A stretch of DNA of 34,866 bases from Pseudoxanthomonas taiwanensis (lineage in GTDB: Bacteria > Pseudomonadota > Gammaproteobacteria > Xanthomonadales > Xanthomonadaceae). Below, piece by piece: positions 9,744 to 17,964 of this stretch. The stretch lies in contig NZ_PDWK01000031.1 of assembly GCF_010093135.1 (NCBI RefSeq), forward strand, positions 1 to 34,866, given 5' to 3'. The notes beneath the pieces are model-generated. The model saw only the letters and a list, made by a program, of their open reading frames with translations, ran no database searches and was not told the DNA's origin. Position 1 is the stretch's first letter; every line of letters starts with the position of its first letter. The position numbers and the translations under genes were made by a program.

Positions 9744-10958
9744 TTGCACCACCACGACCCCATCCCGCGCATCGCCCCGCTGGCCATCACCGCGCTGACC
9801 GCGACCACCGCCCTGGGTGAGGGCCTGGCGGCGCAGCGCGACGCCCTGTGCGCGCGGCGCAGCGGCCTGCGCCGCAACGACCTGGATTTCGGCCACGGCC
9901 CACTGGACTGCTGGATCGGCCGCGTCGCCGGCCTGGAGGAGTCGCCGCTGCCCGGGGCGCTGGCGGCCTGGGAGTCGCGCAACCACCGCCTGGCCTGGCG
10001 CGCACTGCACCAGGACGGCTTCGCCGAGGCCGCCGCCGCCGCGGTGGCGCGCCACGGCGCGCGCCGGGTGGCGGTGGTGATGGGCACCTCCACCTCCAGC
10101 ATCGGCGAGACCGAGCTGGCCTACCCGCGCCTGGAGGACGGCCACTTCCCCGCCGCGCAGCGGGCCCTGCGCGTGCACTCGCTGCACGCCCTGGGCGAGT
10201 TCGTGCAGCAGCTGACCGGCGCGCGCGGCCCGTGCATGACCGTGGCCACCGCCTGCTCCTCCAGCGCCAAGGTGTTCGCCCACGCCGCACGCCTGCTGCA
10301 GGCCGGGCTGGCCGACGCGGTCATCGTGGGCGGCGTGGACACCCTGTGCGGCAGCGTGATCTACGGCTTCAACGCCCTGCAGCTGGTGTCGCGCCAGCCC
10401 TGCCGCCCGTTCGACGCCGCCCGCGACGGCCTGTCGCTGGGCGAGGCCGGCGGCTTCGCCCTGCTCGAGCGCGAGCCGGAAGGCGCGCGCGCGCTGGCCT
10501 GGCTGTGCGGTTACGGCGAATCCAGCGACGCCCACCACATGTCCGCGCCGCACCCGGAAGGCCTGGGCGCGCGCCTGGCCATACGGGACGCGCTGGCGCG
10601 CGCCGGCCTGTCCGCCGACCGGATCGGCTACCTCAACCTGCACGGCACCGCCACGCCGGCCAACGACCGGGTCGAGGCGCGCGCGGTGGCCGCGCTGTTC
10701 CCGGACAGCCTGCACGCCAGCTCGACCAAGGGCTGGACCGGCCACACCCTGGGTGCGGCCGGCATCGTCGAATCGGTCTTCGCGGTGCTGGCCTTGCGCG
10801 AGGGCGAGCTGCCCGGCACCCTCAACAGCACCGAGCTGGACCCGGCCTGCGGCCCGCAGGTCCGCCTGGACAACGTCCGCCGCCAGGTCGACTACGCGAT
10901 GAACAACGCCTTCGGCTTCGGCGGCAACAACTGCACCCTGGTGTTCGCACGCGCATGA
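9744..10958 (+). CDS. Aryl polyene (xanthomonadin) beta-ketoacyl-ACP synthase
   Basis: FabF-like elongating ketosynthase of about 404 residues. The catalytic triad is complete: Cys171 in TACSSS, His300 in LNLHGTAT and His334 in GHTLGAAG. The C terminus NNAFGFGGNNCTL is the usual oxyanion-loop signature. It would condense malonyl-ACP with the growing aryl polyene, working with the chain-length factor encoded next, whose ATG overlaps this stop by four bases. The start is uncertain: TTG at 9744 leaves ten residues before the conserved IAPLAITALTATTALG, while ATG at 9702 would contain the likely -10 box. This is the only catalytically complete ketosynthase in the window, whereas many aryl polyene clusters encode two or three. 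Confidence 0.92.
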   Translation: MHHHDPIPRIAPLAITALTATTALGEGLAAQRDALCARRSGLRRNDLDFGHGPLDCWIGRVAGLEESPLPGALAAWESRNHRLAWRALHQDGFAEAAAAAVARHGARRVAVVMGTSTSSIGETELAYPRLEDGHFPAAQRALRVHSLHALGEFVQQLTGARGPCMTVATACSSSAKVFAHAARLLQAGLADAVIVGGVDTLCGSVIYGFNALQLVSRQPCRPFDAARDGLSLGEAGGFALLEREPEGARALAWLCGYGESSDAHHMSAPHPEGLGARLAIRDALARAGLSADRIGYLNLHGTATPANDRVEARAVAALFPDSLHASSTKGWTGHTLGAAGIVESVFAVLALREGELPGTLNSTELDPACGPQVRLDNVRRQVDYAMNNAFGFGGNNCTLVFARA

Positions 10959-11749
10959 CCGCCACCGCACCCGCCGCCGCGATCGACGGCATCGGTTTCT
11001 GGGCTCCCGACCTGCCCTCGTGGGAGGCCTTCCTCGCCCACCGCCGCGGCGAGGCGGTCGCCGCGCCTGCCGCCACCCGCCCCGCGCCCGCGCTGCTGCC
11101 GCCCAACGAGCGCCGGCGCGCGCCGGACACGGTGCTGGTGGCCCTGCAGGCCGCGCAGGACGCCTGCGCCGCCGCCGGCCGCGACCCGAAACGGCTGCCC
11201 TCGGTGTTCGCCTCCTGCCACGGCGAGCTGGCCATCACCGACGACATCTGCCGCACCCTGGCGCGCGCGCCCACCGAGGTGTCGCCGACCCGCTTCCACA
11301 ACTCGGTGCACAACGCCGCCGCCGGCTACTGGACCATCGGCACCGGCGCGCATCCGCCGGCCACCGCGCTCAGCGCCGGCCCGGCCAGCTTCGCCATGGG
11401 CCTGGTGGACGCGGTGGCGCAGCTGGCCGCCGGCGCGCCGGCGGTGCTGCTGGTCGGCTACGACGGCGCCGCGGCCGGTCCGCTGCGCGACGTGGCGCCC
11501 AGCCAGGGCCTGCTCGGCCTGGCCCTGGTGCTGGCCGCCGCGGGCGACCAGGACCGGCTGCGCCTGCGCCTGTGCTTGGACGCCGGCGACGGCACTCCGC
11601 CGGCGCCGTCGCCGGAGCCGGCCCTGGCCGGCAACGCCATGGCCCCGGCCCTGGCCCTGCTTGCCGCGGTCGCCGACGGCGCGGCACGGGCGGTCCTGCC
11701 GGCCGGACCCGGCGCCACGCTGGCCGTGCGGCTGGAGCGCCCGGCATGA
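10955..11749 (+). CDS. Beta-ketoacyl synthase chain-length factor (non-catalytic partner)
   Basis: 264 residues of the ketosynthase N-terminal-like family found in aryl polyene clusters. Typical segments are IDGIGFWAPDLPSW at the start, VFASCHGE near residue 90 and SPTRFHNSVHNAAAGYWTI. The C-terminal half with the second ketosynthase His-containing lobe is absent, as is normal for this family. It is thought to pair with the catalytic ketosynthase and set polyene length. ATGA overlaps on both sides (10955-10958 and 11746-11749) indicate tight translational coupling in a three-gene unit. Confidence 0.9.
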   Translation: MTATAPAAAIDGIGFWAPDLPSWEAFLAHRRGEAVAAPAATRPAPALLPPNERRRAPDTVLVALQAAQDACAAAGRDPKRLPSVFASCHGELAITDDICRTLARAPTEVSPTRFHNSVHNAAAGYWTIGTGAHPPATALSAGPASFAMGLVDAVAQLAAGAPAVLLVGYDGAAAGPLRDVAPSQGLLGLALVLAAAGDQDRLRLRLCLDAGDGTPPAPSPEPALAGNAMAPALALLAAVADGAARAVLPAGPGATLAVRLERPA

Positions 11750-12510
11750 GCGCAGGCGCCGGGTCCACCGCGGTGGTCATCCCCGCACTGAACGAGGCCC
11801 TGCGCATCCGCCCGGTGGTGGAGCGGACCCTGCGCCACTGCCCCTGGGTGATCGTCGTGGACGACGGCTCGCACGACGGCACCGCCGAGTGCATCGCCGA
11901 CCTGCCGGTGACCGTGCTGCGCCACCCGCGCCGGCGCGGCAAGGGCGCGGCGCTGCGCACCGGCTTCGCCGCGGCCCTGGCCGGCGGCGCCACCGGCGTG
12001 CTGACCCTGGACGGCGACGGCCAGCACGATCCGGACGACCTGCCGCGGCTGCTGCGCGCCGCACAGCGCCACCCGCGCCACATCATCATCGGCGCGCGCC
12101 TGCGCCACCGCGCGCAGGCGCCGCTGCACCGCCGCCTGGCCAATGCCTTCGGCGACTGGGGCGTGGCCTGGGCCGCCGGCTACCGCATCGCCGACACCCA
12201 GAGCGGGCAGCGCTACTACCCGGCCGAGGTGGTGGCCATGACCGACGTGCCGGGCGAGGACTTCGTCTACGAGACCCAGCTGCTGATCTCGGCCTCGCGC
12301 CGGCTCGGCATCCGCGCCGTGTCCATTCCGGTGGAGACGCGCTACTGCGACGAGCAGGGCCGCAGGTTCCGGCGCAGCCACTTCCGCCCGTTGCGCGACC
12401 TGTACCGGATCACCTCGCACGTGGTCGGCCAGGTGCTGGCCCACGGCCGGGTCTGGCACGAGTACCGCCAGGCGCGTGCCAACCCGCCACGGGTGGACAC
12501 CGGCGTCTGA
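11746..12510 (+). CDS. Family 2 glycosyltransferase of the pigment cluster
   Basis: 254 residues of GT-A fold, dolichyl-phosphate-mannose synthase-like but lacking the C-terminal membrane helices. Visible motifs are AVVIPALNEA near the start, VIVVDDGSHDGT for nucleotide-sugar binding, and LDGDGQHDPDDL carrying the metal-binding acidic cluster. The downstream part (IADTQSGQRYYP, GEDFVYETQLLI) matches cluster-associated glycosyltransferases. It probably glycosylates the polyene or its lipid carrier, which is inference. It is the last gene of the plus-strand unit, ending 16 bases from the convergent ketoreductase. Confidence 0.88.
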   Translation: MSAGAGSTAVVIPALNEALRIRPVVERTLRHCPWVIVVDDGSHDGTAECIADLPVTVLRHPRRRGKGAALRTGFAAALAGGATGVLTLDGDGQHDPDDLPRLLRAAQRHPRHIIIGARLRHRAQAPLHRRLANAFGDWGVAWAAGYRIADTQSGQRYYPAEVVAMTDVPGEDFVYETQLLISASRRLGIRAVSIPVETRYCDEQGRRFRRSHFRPLRDLYRITSHVVGQVLAHGRVWHEYRQARANPPRVDTGV

Positions 12511-12526
12511 GCGTGCGCGGCTGTGC

Positions 12527-13267
12527 TCAGGCTATGCCGCCGTTGACGCCGATCACCTGGCCGTTGACGTAGGCGGCGGCGTCCGAACACAGGAACGCCA
12601 CCACCGCCGCGACCTCCTCCGGGCGGCCGGCGCGCGCGGCCGGCACCATCTGCCGGATCGCCTCGGGGCTGAACAGGCCCTCGGTCATCGCCCCGGCGAT
12701 CACGCCGGGGGCGACCACGTTGACGGTAATGCCGCGGCTGGCCATCTCCCGCGCCAGCGAGCGCGAGGCGCCATGCAGCGCGGCCTTGGCCGCGGCGTAG
12801 TTGGTCTGGCCGCGGTTGCCCAGCACCGCCGCCACGCTGGAGACGCTGACGATGCGGCCCCAGCGGGTGCGCGCCATCGGCAGCAGCAGCGGCTGGGTGA
12901 CGTGGAAGAATCCGTGCAGGGACACGTCCACCACGCGCTTCCACTGCCCGTCCGACATACCGGCCATCGGCGCGTCGTCGTGGATGCCGGCGTTGTTGAC
13001 CAGCACCTGCACCGGCCCGTCCTCCAGCAGCGCGGCCAGCGCCGCGCGCGTGGCGGTCCCGTCGGTGACGTCGAATGCCACCGCCTGCGCGCTGCCGCCG
13101 GCGGCGGCGATCTCCTCCCCCACCGCCCGGGCGCGGGCCAGGTTGGCGTTGGCGTGGACGATGACGTGGCAGCCGGCCGCGGCCAGGGCGCGGCAGATGG
13201 CGCCGCCGATGTCGCCGCTGCCGCCGGTGACCAGCGCGCGGCGCGGGGAAGTGGACGTGTCCTGCAT
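12527..13267 (-). CDS. 3-oxoacyl-ACP reductase (FabG-like) of the pigment cluster
   Basis: Short-chain dehydrogenase of 246 residues that would reduce each beta-keto intermediate. The NADP loop TGGSGDIGG is at residues 14-22, NNAG at 91-94, the catalytic Ser in SVSS at 143-144, and Tyr157 and Lys161 in YAAAK. The Asn that completes the FabG tetrad (N in DxNLxG) is Ser116 here (DVSLHG). The C terminus NGQVIGVNGGIA is standard. The ATG at 13267 is preferred because MQDTSTSPRRALVTGG begins right before the fold; a longer frame to 13585 lies within the dehydratase gene. It is last in the minus-strand operon, 25 bases after the dehydratase stop. Confidence 0.92.
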   Translation of the reverse strand: MQDTSTSPRRALVTGGSGDIGGAICRALAAAGCHVIVHANANLARARAVGEEIAAAGGSAQAVAFDVTDGTATRAALAALLEDGPVQVLVNNAGIHDDAPMAGMSDGQWKRVVDVSLHGFFHVTQPLLLPMARTRWGRIVSVSSVAAVLGNRGQTNYAAAKAALHGASRSLAREMASRGITVNVVAPGVIAGAMTEGLFSPEAIRQMVPAARAGRPEEVAAVVAFLCSDAAAYVNGQVIGVNGGIA

Positions 13268-13292
13268 GGGGGGATTGTGCCAGCCCGCGCCC

Positions 13293-13733
13293 TCAGGCGC
13301 CGAGCATGGCCGCGGCACGGCCGCTGGCCAGGACGCGGCCGGCGTGGAGGATGCGGAAGGCGTACTGCTGGCTGGCGGCGGAGGCGGCCAGCAGCTCGGC
13401 CTCCCCTTCCAGCGCGCCGGCCAGGTCGTCGATGCGCGCCACCGCCAGCACCACCTCGCGCAGTGCCACCAGCATGCCGGGCGCGGCCGCACCGCCGCCG
13501 GCGCCGGCCAGCAGGCCGCCGTGCACGGCCATGGCCTGGGCGCCGTACTCGCACAGCGCCACCGCGTGCAGGCGGCCGTCGGCACGCAACGGGTGGACCG
13601 GGTCGGCGTGGTTCCAGGCGCGCACGCGGATGCGCCGGGCGTCCCAGGCCACGACCTCGTCCCACAGGCACATCGCGCCCTGGTGCGGGATGCGCGCCAG
13701 GATGCCGGCCCGGTCCAGCACCGGCGCGCTCAT
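13293..13733 (-). CDS. Beta-hydroxyacyl-ACP dehydratase (ApeP-like hotdog)
   Basis: 146 residues, single hotdog fold, similar to the aryl polyene dehydratase family. The conserved His is in IPHQGAMCLWD near residue 17, and the central helix is HAVALCEYGAQAMAVHG with Glu as the likely second catalytic residue. It would dehydrate hydroxyacyl intermediates to build the polyene. Its ATG at 13733 overlaps the stop of the MMPL exporter (TGA 13730-13732), so the two are translationally coupled; a longer in-frame start at 13886 falls inside the exporter. Confidence 0.86.
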   Translation of the reverse strand: MSAPVLDRAGILARIPHQGAMCLWDEVVAWDARRIRVRAWNHADPVHPLRADGRLHAVALCEYGAQAMAVHGGLLAGAGGGAAAPGMLVALREVVLAVARIDDLAGALEGEAELLAASAASQQYAFRILHAGRVLASGRAAAMLGA

Positions 13734-16081
13734 GGCGATGCCTCCTGCGCCGGTGCGCGCGCCACCAGCAGGGCCAGGGCGAAGTTGAACACCACGCCCA
13801 GCGCCACGGTGCTGCCGATCGCACGCAGCACCGGGATGGCCGACAGCGCCAGCAGGCTGAACACCAAGGCCGTGGTCAGGCTGCACACGATCACCGCGTG
13901 CAGGGTGCGCAGCTGCTGGTCACGGTCATCGCCGGCATGGTCGAAGAACAGCGCGTAGTCCAGGCCCAGGCCGGCGGCCAGGATCAGCGCAACCAGGTGG
14001 AACAGGTTCAGCTCCACACCGCAGCCGCGCAGCACCGCCAGGATCAGCAGCGTGCCCAGCGCCATCGGCGCCAGCACGCGCAGCACCCGTCGCGGCGAGC
14101 GCAGAGCCAGCCACACCGTGGCGGCCAGCAGCAGCACCGCCGCCGCCAGCGCGCCCAGCAGGCGCGCGCGCCACTGCGCCACCAGCGACTCGGAGGCCTG
14201 CTTCAGGTCCAGCAGCCGCGCGCCCAGCGGCGCCACCGCCGCGGCCAGCGCATCCGGATCCTGCAGGCCGGACAGCGAGACCAGCGCAGTACTGCCGCCG
14301 GCGCGCTCCAGCAGCAGGCCGGCCACGCCCAGCTCCAGCGGCGTGCCGGCCAGGTCGGCCAGGGCCAGCGGCGCGGCGGCGCGCGCGGCGGCCACGTCCG
14401 CCACGAACGGCTCGAAGGCGTCGCCGCGGAACGGGCTGCCTTCCAGCGCCCGCGCCAGCGCGGCGCGCAGCGCGGCCTCGTCCGGCAGGCGCGCCTGCCG
14501 GCGCTGCTGGGTGGCGGCGCTGGGCAGGTAGCGCGCGGCCAGGTCGTAGCCCTCCAGCACACCCTCGCCCTGCAGCCGCCGCAGCACCGGCAGCAGGCGC
14601 TCGGAGGCGCGCAGCGCCTGCTCGGTGTCGGCACCGTGCACGGCCAGCACGTAGCGCACGTCCGGCGCGCCCAGCTCGGCGCGCAGCCGTGCGTCGCGCT
14701 GCAGGTCGGCCGGCGGCACCGGGGTCAGGCGCGAGAGGTCGTTCTGCCAGAACGGCTGCGGCGCCAGCAGCACCACCGCCAGCGCCACGGCGGCCAGCAG
14801 CAGCAGACTGCGGCGCGGGCGCGGCAGCCGCGCCACGCCCTGCCACAGCCGCGCCAGGCGCACAGAGTGCGCCGGGTCGCGCCGCGCCGGCATGGTCAGC
14901 CGCGGCAGCAGCCAGCGCGTGCACGCCGCGGCCACGCCCAGCCCGGCGATGGTGAAGACCGCCAGCTGCTGCAGGCCCTGCACGCCGGAGAACAGGAACG
15001 TGGCGTAGGCGATGCAGGTGGCGGCCACGCCGGTGGCCAGGGTCGGCCACAGCGCGCGCACCGCCTGGCGCGGGTCCAGGCCGGGGCGCAGGTGGCTGAA
15101 GAAGTGGATCGGGTAGTCCTGGGCCACGCCGATCAGGGTGAAGCCGAAGGCCACGGTGATGCCGTGCACGCCGTCGAAGGCCAGCGCCACCGCACCCAGC
15201 CCGGCCAGGCCGCCGCTGGCCAGCGGCAGCGCACCCAGCAGCGGCATGCTCCAGCGGCGGTAGGCCAGCGCCAGCAGCAGCAGCAGGCCCAGGGTGTCGG
15301 CGGTGCCGATCCAGCGCATCTCGCGCTCGGTGCGTTCGCGGATGGCCACCGCGAACGCGCCCGGGCCGGACAGCTCCAGGCGCGCGCCGGCGCTTTCCGG
15401 CACGGCCGCGGCACTGGCCCCGAAGGCGTCGTGGATGGCCGCCACCGCGGCCTGCTGCCCGGCGCTGTCGAAGCCGGGCGCGCGCGTCTGCACCAGCAGC
15501 AGGGCCTGCGCGCCGGCACGGTCGAACCACACCCCGTGCAGGCGCTGCGGCGCCCGCGCCGGCTGCCACGCCTCGGCCACACGCAGGGTCTCCAGGGTCG
15601 GATCGGAGGGCAGCAGCGGCTCGACCAGGGCCGCCGCCGGCGAGCCCAGGTCCTGCAGGCGCTGCTCCAGCTCCGCGCGCAGGTAGTCCGCGTCCAGCGC
15701 GTGTTCGTCGAGCGTGGGCGAGAGCAGGTAGCGGTACGGCAGCAGGTGCGCAGGCACCGCGTCCAGGCCGGCGTCGCCGCCATTGGCCGCCAGGGCGATC
15801 TCCGGCCGGTCCGCCAGCGCCGCGCGCAGCGCCTGCGAGCGCGCGGCCAGGGCCTCCGGCGACGCGCCGGAGAGGGCCAGCAGCAGCAGGCGCGCACCCG
15901 GCCCCTCGCCCAGCTCGTCCACCAGCAGCACCTGCGCCGGTGTGCGCGGGGTGGGCAGGAAGCGGCGCAGGTCCTCCTCCAGGCGCAGGTGGCCGGACAG
16001 GAGCCAGCCGCCCACGCCCAGCAGGGCCAGCCAGGCCAGGGCCAGGACGGCGCGGAAGCGGCCGCGGGGGACGCTGCTCAT
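13730..16081 (-). CDS. MMPL/RND-family exporter of the pigment cluster
   Basis: Inner-membrane transporter of 783 residues. One helix near residues 8-28 is followed by a periplasmic domain, a block of helices at about 240-400 (IGTADTLGLLLLLALAY, VAQDYPIHFFSHLRPG), a second periplasmic domain, and a final helix block from about 640 (LNLFHLVALILAAGLGLDYALFF). This duplicated half-transporter plan and the GxDY / AQDYP positions are those of MMPL proteins. The likely role is moving aryl polyene lipid out of the inner membrane. The ATG at 16081 begins MSSVPRGRF just before the first helix. It overlaps the stop of the LolA-like gene by four bases. Confidence 0.92.
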   Translation of the reverse strand: MSSVPRGRFRAVLALAWLALLGVGGWLLSGHLRLEEDLRRFLPTPRTPAQVLLVDELGEGPGARLLLLALSGASPEALAARSQALRAALADRPEIALAANGGDAGLDAVPAHLLPYRYLLSPTLDEHALDADYLRAELEQRLQDLGSPAAALVEPLLPSDPTLETLRVAEAWQPARAPQRLHGVWFDRAGAQALLLVQTRAPGFDSAGQQAAVAAIHDAFGASAAAVPESAGARLELSGPGAFAVAIRERTEREMRWIGTADTLGLLLLLALAYRRWSMPLLGALPLASGGLAGLGAVALAFDGVHGITVAFGFTLIGVAQDYPIHFFSHLRPGLDPRQAVRALWPTLATGVAATCIAYATFLFSGVQGLQQLAVFTIAGLGVAAACTRWLLPRLTMPARRDPAHSVRLARLWQGVARLPRPRRSLLLLAAVALAVVLLAPQPFWQNDLSRLTPVPPADLQRDARLRAELGAPDVRYVLAVHGADTEQALRASERLLPVLRRLQGEGVLEGYDLAARYLPSAATQQRRQARLPDEAALRAALARALEGSPFRGDAFEPFVADVAAARAAAPLALADLAGTPLELGVAGLLLERAGGSTALVSLSGLQDPDALAAAVAPLGARLLDLKQASESLVAQWRARLLGALAAAVLLLAATVWLALRSPRRVLRVLAPMALGTLLILAVLRGCGVELNLFHLVALILAAGLGLDYALFFDHAGDDRDQQLRTLHAVIVCSLTTALVFSLLALSAIPVLRAIGSTVALGVVFNFALALLVARAPAQEASP

Positions 16082-16731
16082 CGCGCGGCGTCGCCTCGGC
16101 ACAGCGCCGCCAGCGCGGTGGCATCGGTGACACCGGCGGCCTCGGCGGCGGCGCCGGCCAGCAGGGTGCGCTGCGGCTCGCCCTTCACGGGCCGGCTTTC
16201 CACGCAGCGCAGTTCGGCGCCGCGGCCGTGCAGGACGATGCGCGCCAGCGAGGCGGCCAGGCGCGGATCGCGCGGCACGAGGGCCAGCGTCCAGCGCTGG
16301 CGCCCGCCTTCGGCGTGCAGGGTGTAGTGCTGCTGCAGGCGCTCGGCGTCGCCGGCCAGCAGCGCGCCGAACCCATTGCGCCCCGCCGCCAGCCCCGGCG
16401 CCCGGGCCAGGGCGATGCGGCGCGGCGCGCGGCCGGCACGTTCGACCGTGGCCTGGCCGTCCTCCAGGGTCGTGGTCTCGGCGTAGGGCGCGTGCACCTG
16501 GCGCACCAGGCGGCCGTCGGCCTCGCGCCGGTACTCGCCCTCCAGACGCAGCGGCTGGCGCAGCATCGGCGAGCTGCGCAGCTCGACGAAGGCGGTGCGG
16601 CTGGGCGCCGGGCGCGCCACCGCCTGGACGATCCAGGCGGCGTCCACCGCCGGCGCGCCGTCCTCAGCCGCGGCGCACGGCGGCGCGGCGGCCAGCAGCA
16701 GCGCCAGGAGGCGCGGAATGGGGCGCGGCAT
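16078..16731 (-). CDS. LolA-like outer-membrane lipoprotein carrier protein
   Basis: 217 residues with a signal peptide (MPRPIPRLLALLLAAAPPCAAA). The mature part has the LolA-like beta pattern: FVELRSSPMLRQPLRLEGEY, a strand VRQVHAPYAETTTL and GFGALLAGD. In aryl polyene clusters such proteins are thought to ferry the hydrophobic polyene lipid across the periplasm. The ATG at 16731 is preceded by GAGGAG at good spacing. The reading frame of the upstream acyltransferase continues 68 bases into this gene, which is unusual. Confidence 0.86.
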   Translation of the reverse strand: MPRPIPRLLALLLAAAPPCAAAEDGAPAVDAAWIVQAVARPAPSRTAFVELRSSPMLRQPLRLEGEYRREADGRLVRQVHAPYAETTTLEDGQATVERAGRAPRRIALARAPGLAAGRNGFGALLAGDAERLQQHYTLHAEGGRQRWTLALVPRDPRLAASLARIVLHGRGAELRCVESRPVKGEPQRTLLAGAAAEAAGVTDATALAALCRGDAAR

Positions 16732-17653
16732 CGTCGCTCTCCTCGTTCCAGAAGTCGTAGAAGTTGAACCAGTTGTACGGCGCGCCACGGGCGTGGTGCT
16801 CCAGGCGCGCGGCGTAGGCGGCCGCCTGTGCGCGCACGTGCGCGTCGCGGCGGTCGCGCGGCGGCACTTCCCCGCGCGGGTCGGCGAACGGTTCGAAGTG
16901 CAGCTCGTAGCGGTTGCCGCCACGGTACAGGCCGAAGCACAGCAGCACCGGTGCGCGCAGCGCCAGGGCCAGGCGCCAGGGCGTCAGCGGCAGCCGCGCC
17001 GGCGCGCCGAAGAACGGCACGGCCACGGTGTCCTCGTGCGGCTGGGCGCGGTCCACCAGCAGCGCCACCAGCGCGCCCTCCTGCAGCGCCTGCTGGATCT
17101 GCAGGGCGATCGCCGGGCCGGGCTGGCCGCCGTCGATCACGCCCGCGGCCAGGTCCGGGTCGAGCGCGTCGAACACCGAGGTCAGCACCGGGTTCTGGCC
17201 GCGGTCCAGGACGATGCGCAGCTTCAGTCCGGGCCGCCGCCGCGACAGTACCCGCAGCGCGTCGAAGCTACCCAGGTGCGAGCCGAACAGCAGCGCGCCG
17301 CGGCCGGCGTCCAGCAGCGCTTCCAGCGCCGGCAGGCCGTGCACGCGGATGTCGAAGTGGTGCAAACGCCCGCCCAGCAGGAACACCCGGTCCAGGATGG
17401 TGGCGGCGAAGGTGTGGATGTGCCGGGCCACCGCCCGCCATCCGGCCGACGGATCCGCCGCGCGCCGCAGCCAGGCACGCGAGGCGCGCCGCTCCGGCCC
17501 GCGCACCAGCAGGAAGTACAGGGTGATCGGATACAGGCACAGCCGTGCCACGGTGCGCCCGCCGTAGCGTGCGATGGCGCCGATCAGCCACACGCCGAAG
17601 CGGCCGCCGCCCTCCGGGCGCCGCTTCCACTCGGGCAGGCCGGCCTCAGCCAT
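16664..17653 (-). CDS. LpxL/HtrB-like lysophospholipid acyltransferase of the pigment cluster
   Basis: 329 residues of the lipid A acyltransferase superfamily. The catalytic HX4D motif is HLGSFD (His126, Asp131), with a hydrophobic segment near residues 33-50 (LCLYPITLYFLLV) and the family's DRGQNP, LVDRAQ and PFFGAPARLPLTPWRLA blocks. It probably esterifies the polyene acyl chain onto a lipid headgroup. The usual C-terminal end, APYNWFNFYDFW, is followed by about 27 extra residues (EESDDAAPHSAPPG...) that read into the LolA gene, so an original stop near 16740 may have been lost. The ATG at 17653 is the start before MAEAGLPEWKRRPEGG; it overlaps the dehydratase stop by eight bases. Confidence 0.9.
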   Translation of the reverse strand: MAEAGLPEWKRRPEGGGRFGVWLIGAIARYGGRTVARLCLYPITLYFLLVRGPERRASRAWLRRAADPSAGWRAVARHIHTFAATILDRVFLLGGRLHHFDIRVHGLPALEALLDAGRGALLFGSHLGSFDALRVLSRRRPGLKLRIVLDRGQNPVLTSVFDALDPDLAAGVIDGGQPGPAIALQIQQALQEGALVALLVDRAQPHEDTVAVPFFGAPARLPLTPWRLALALRAPVLLCFGLYRGGNRYELHFEPFADPRGEVPPRDRRDAHVRAQAAAYAARLEHHARGAPYNWFNFYDFWNEESDDAAPHSAPPGAAAGRRAAVRRG

Positions 17654-17930
17654 CGCCGCGCACCTCGCCGCGTGCCAGCACCGTGCCATCGTCCTGGCGC
17701 ACCTCGAAGCGCCAGCGTGGCGCCGCCCCCTCCAGCACCACCTCGGCGTCCCGCCCCGGCGCCAGCGGGCGCAGGAACTTCACCTGCGGCAGGCGCAGCG
17801 CGCCCTGCGCGCCGTCGCGCGCCTCGATCGCGGCCACCACCCGCTCCAGCAGCACCACGCCGGGCACCAGCGGACGTCCCGGGAAGTGCCCGGGCAGGCA
17901 GGGATGATCGTGGGGAACGCAGAAACGCAT
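17646..17930 (-). CDS. Small FabZ/ApeI-like dehydratase
   Basis: 94-residue hotdog protein with the FabZ/FabA signature HFPGRPLVPGV. His15 and Glu29 (LLERV) are spaced 14 residues apart as in the FabA/FabZ catalytic pair. Family members in aryl polyene clusters are second dehydratases with a role distinct from the ApeP type. The start MRFCVPHDHPCLPGHFPG at 17930 leaves little room before the active site, as is normal for this short form. It overlaps the acyltransferase start and lies 34 bases after the COG4648 gene. Confidence 0.87.
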   Translation of the reverse strand: MRFCVPHDHPCLPGHFPGRPLVPGVVLLERVVAAIEARDGAQGALRLPQVKFLRPLAPGRDAEVVLEGAAPRWRFEVRQDDGTVLARGEVRGDG

Positions 17931-17964
17931 CGGGCAAGGATAGCCGGCGGACCCGTGCGCGGGC

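Noticed and set aside
12476..16327. A 1283-codon plus-strand frame across the ketoreductase, dehydratase and exporter
   Set aside because: It is Gln/His/Arg-rich antisense translation; the minus strand encodes recognised enzymes throughout.
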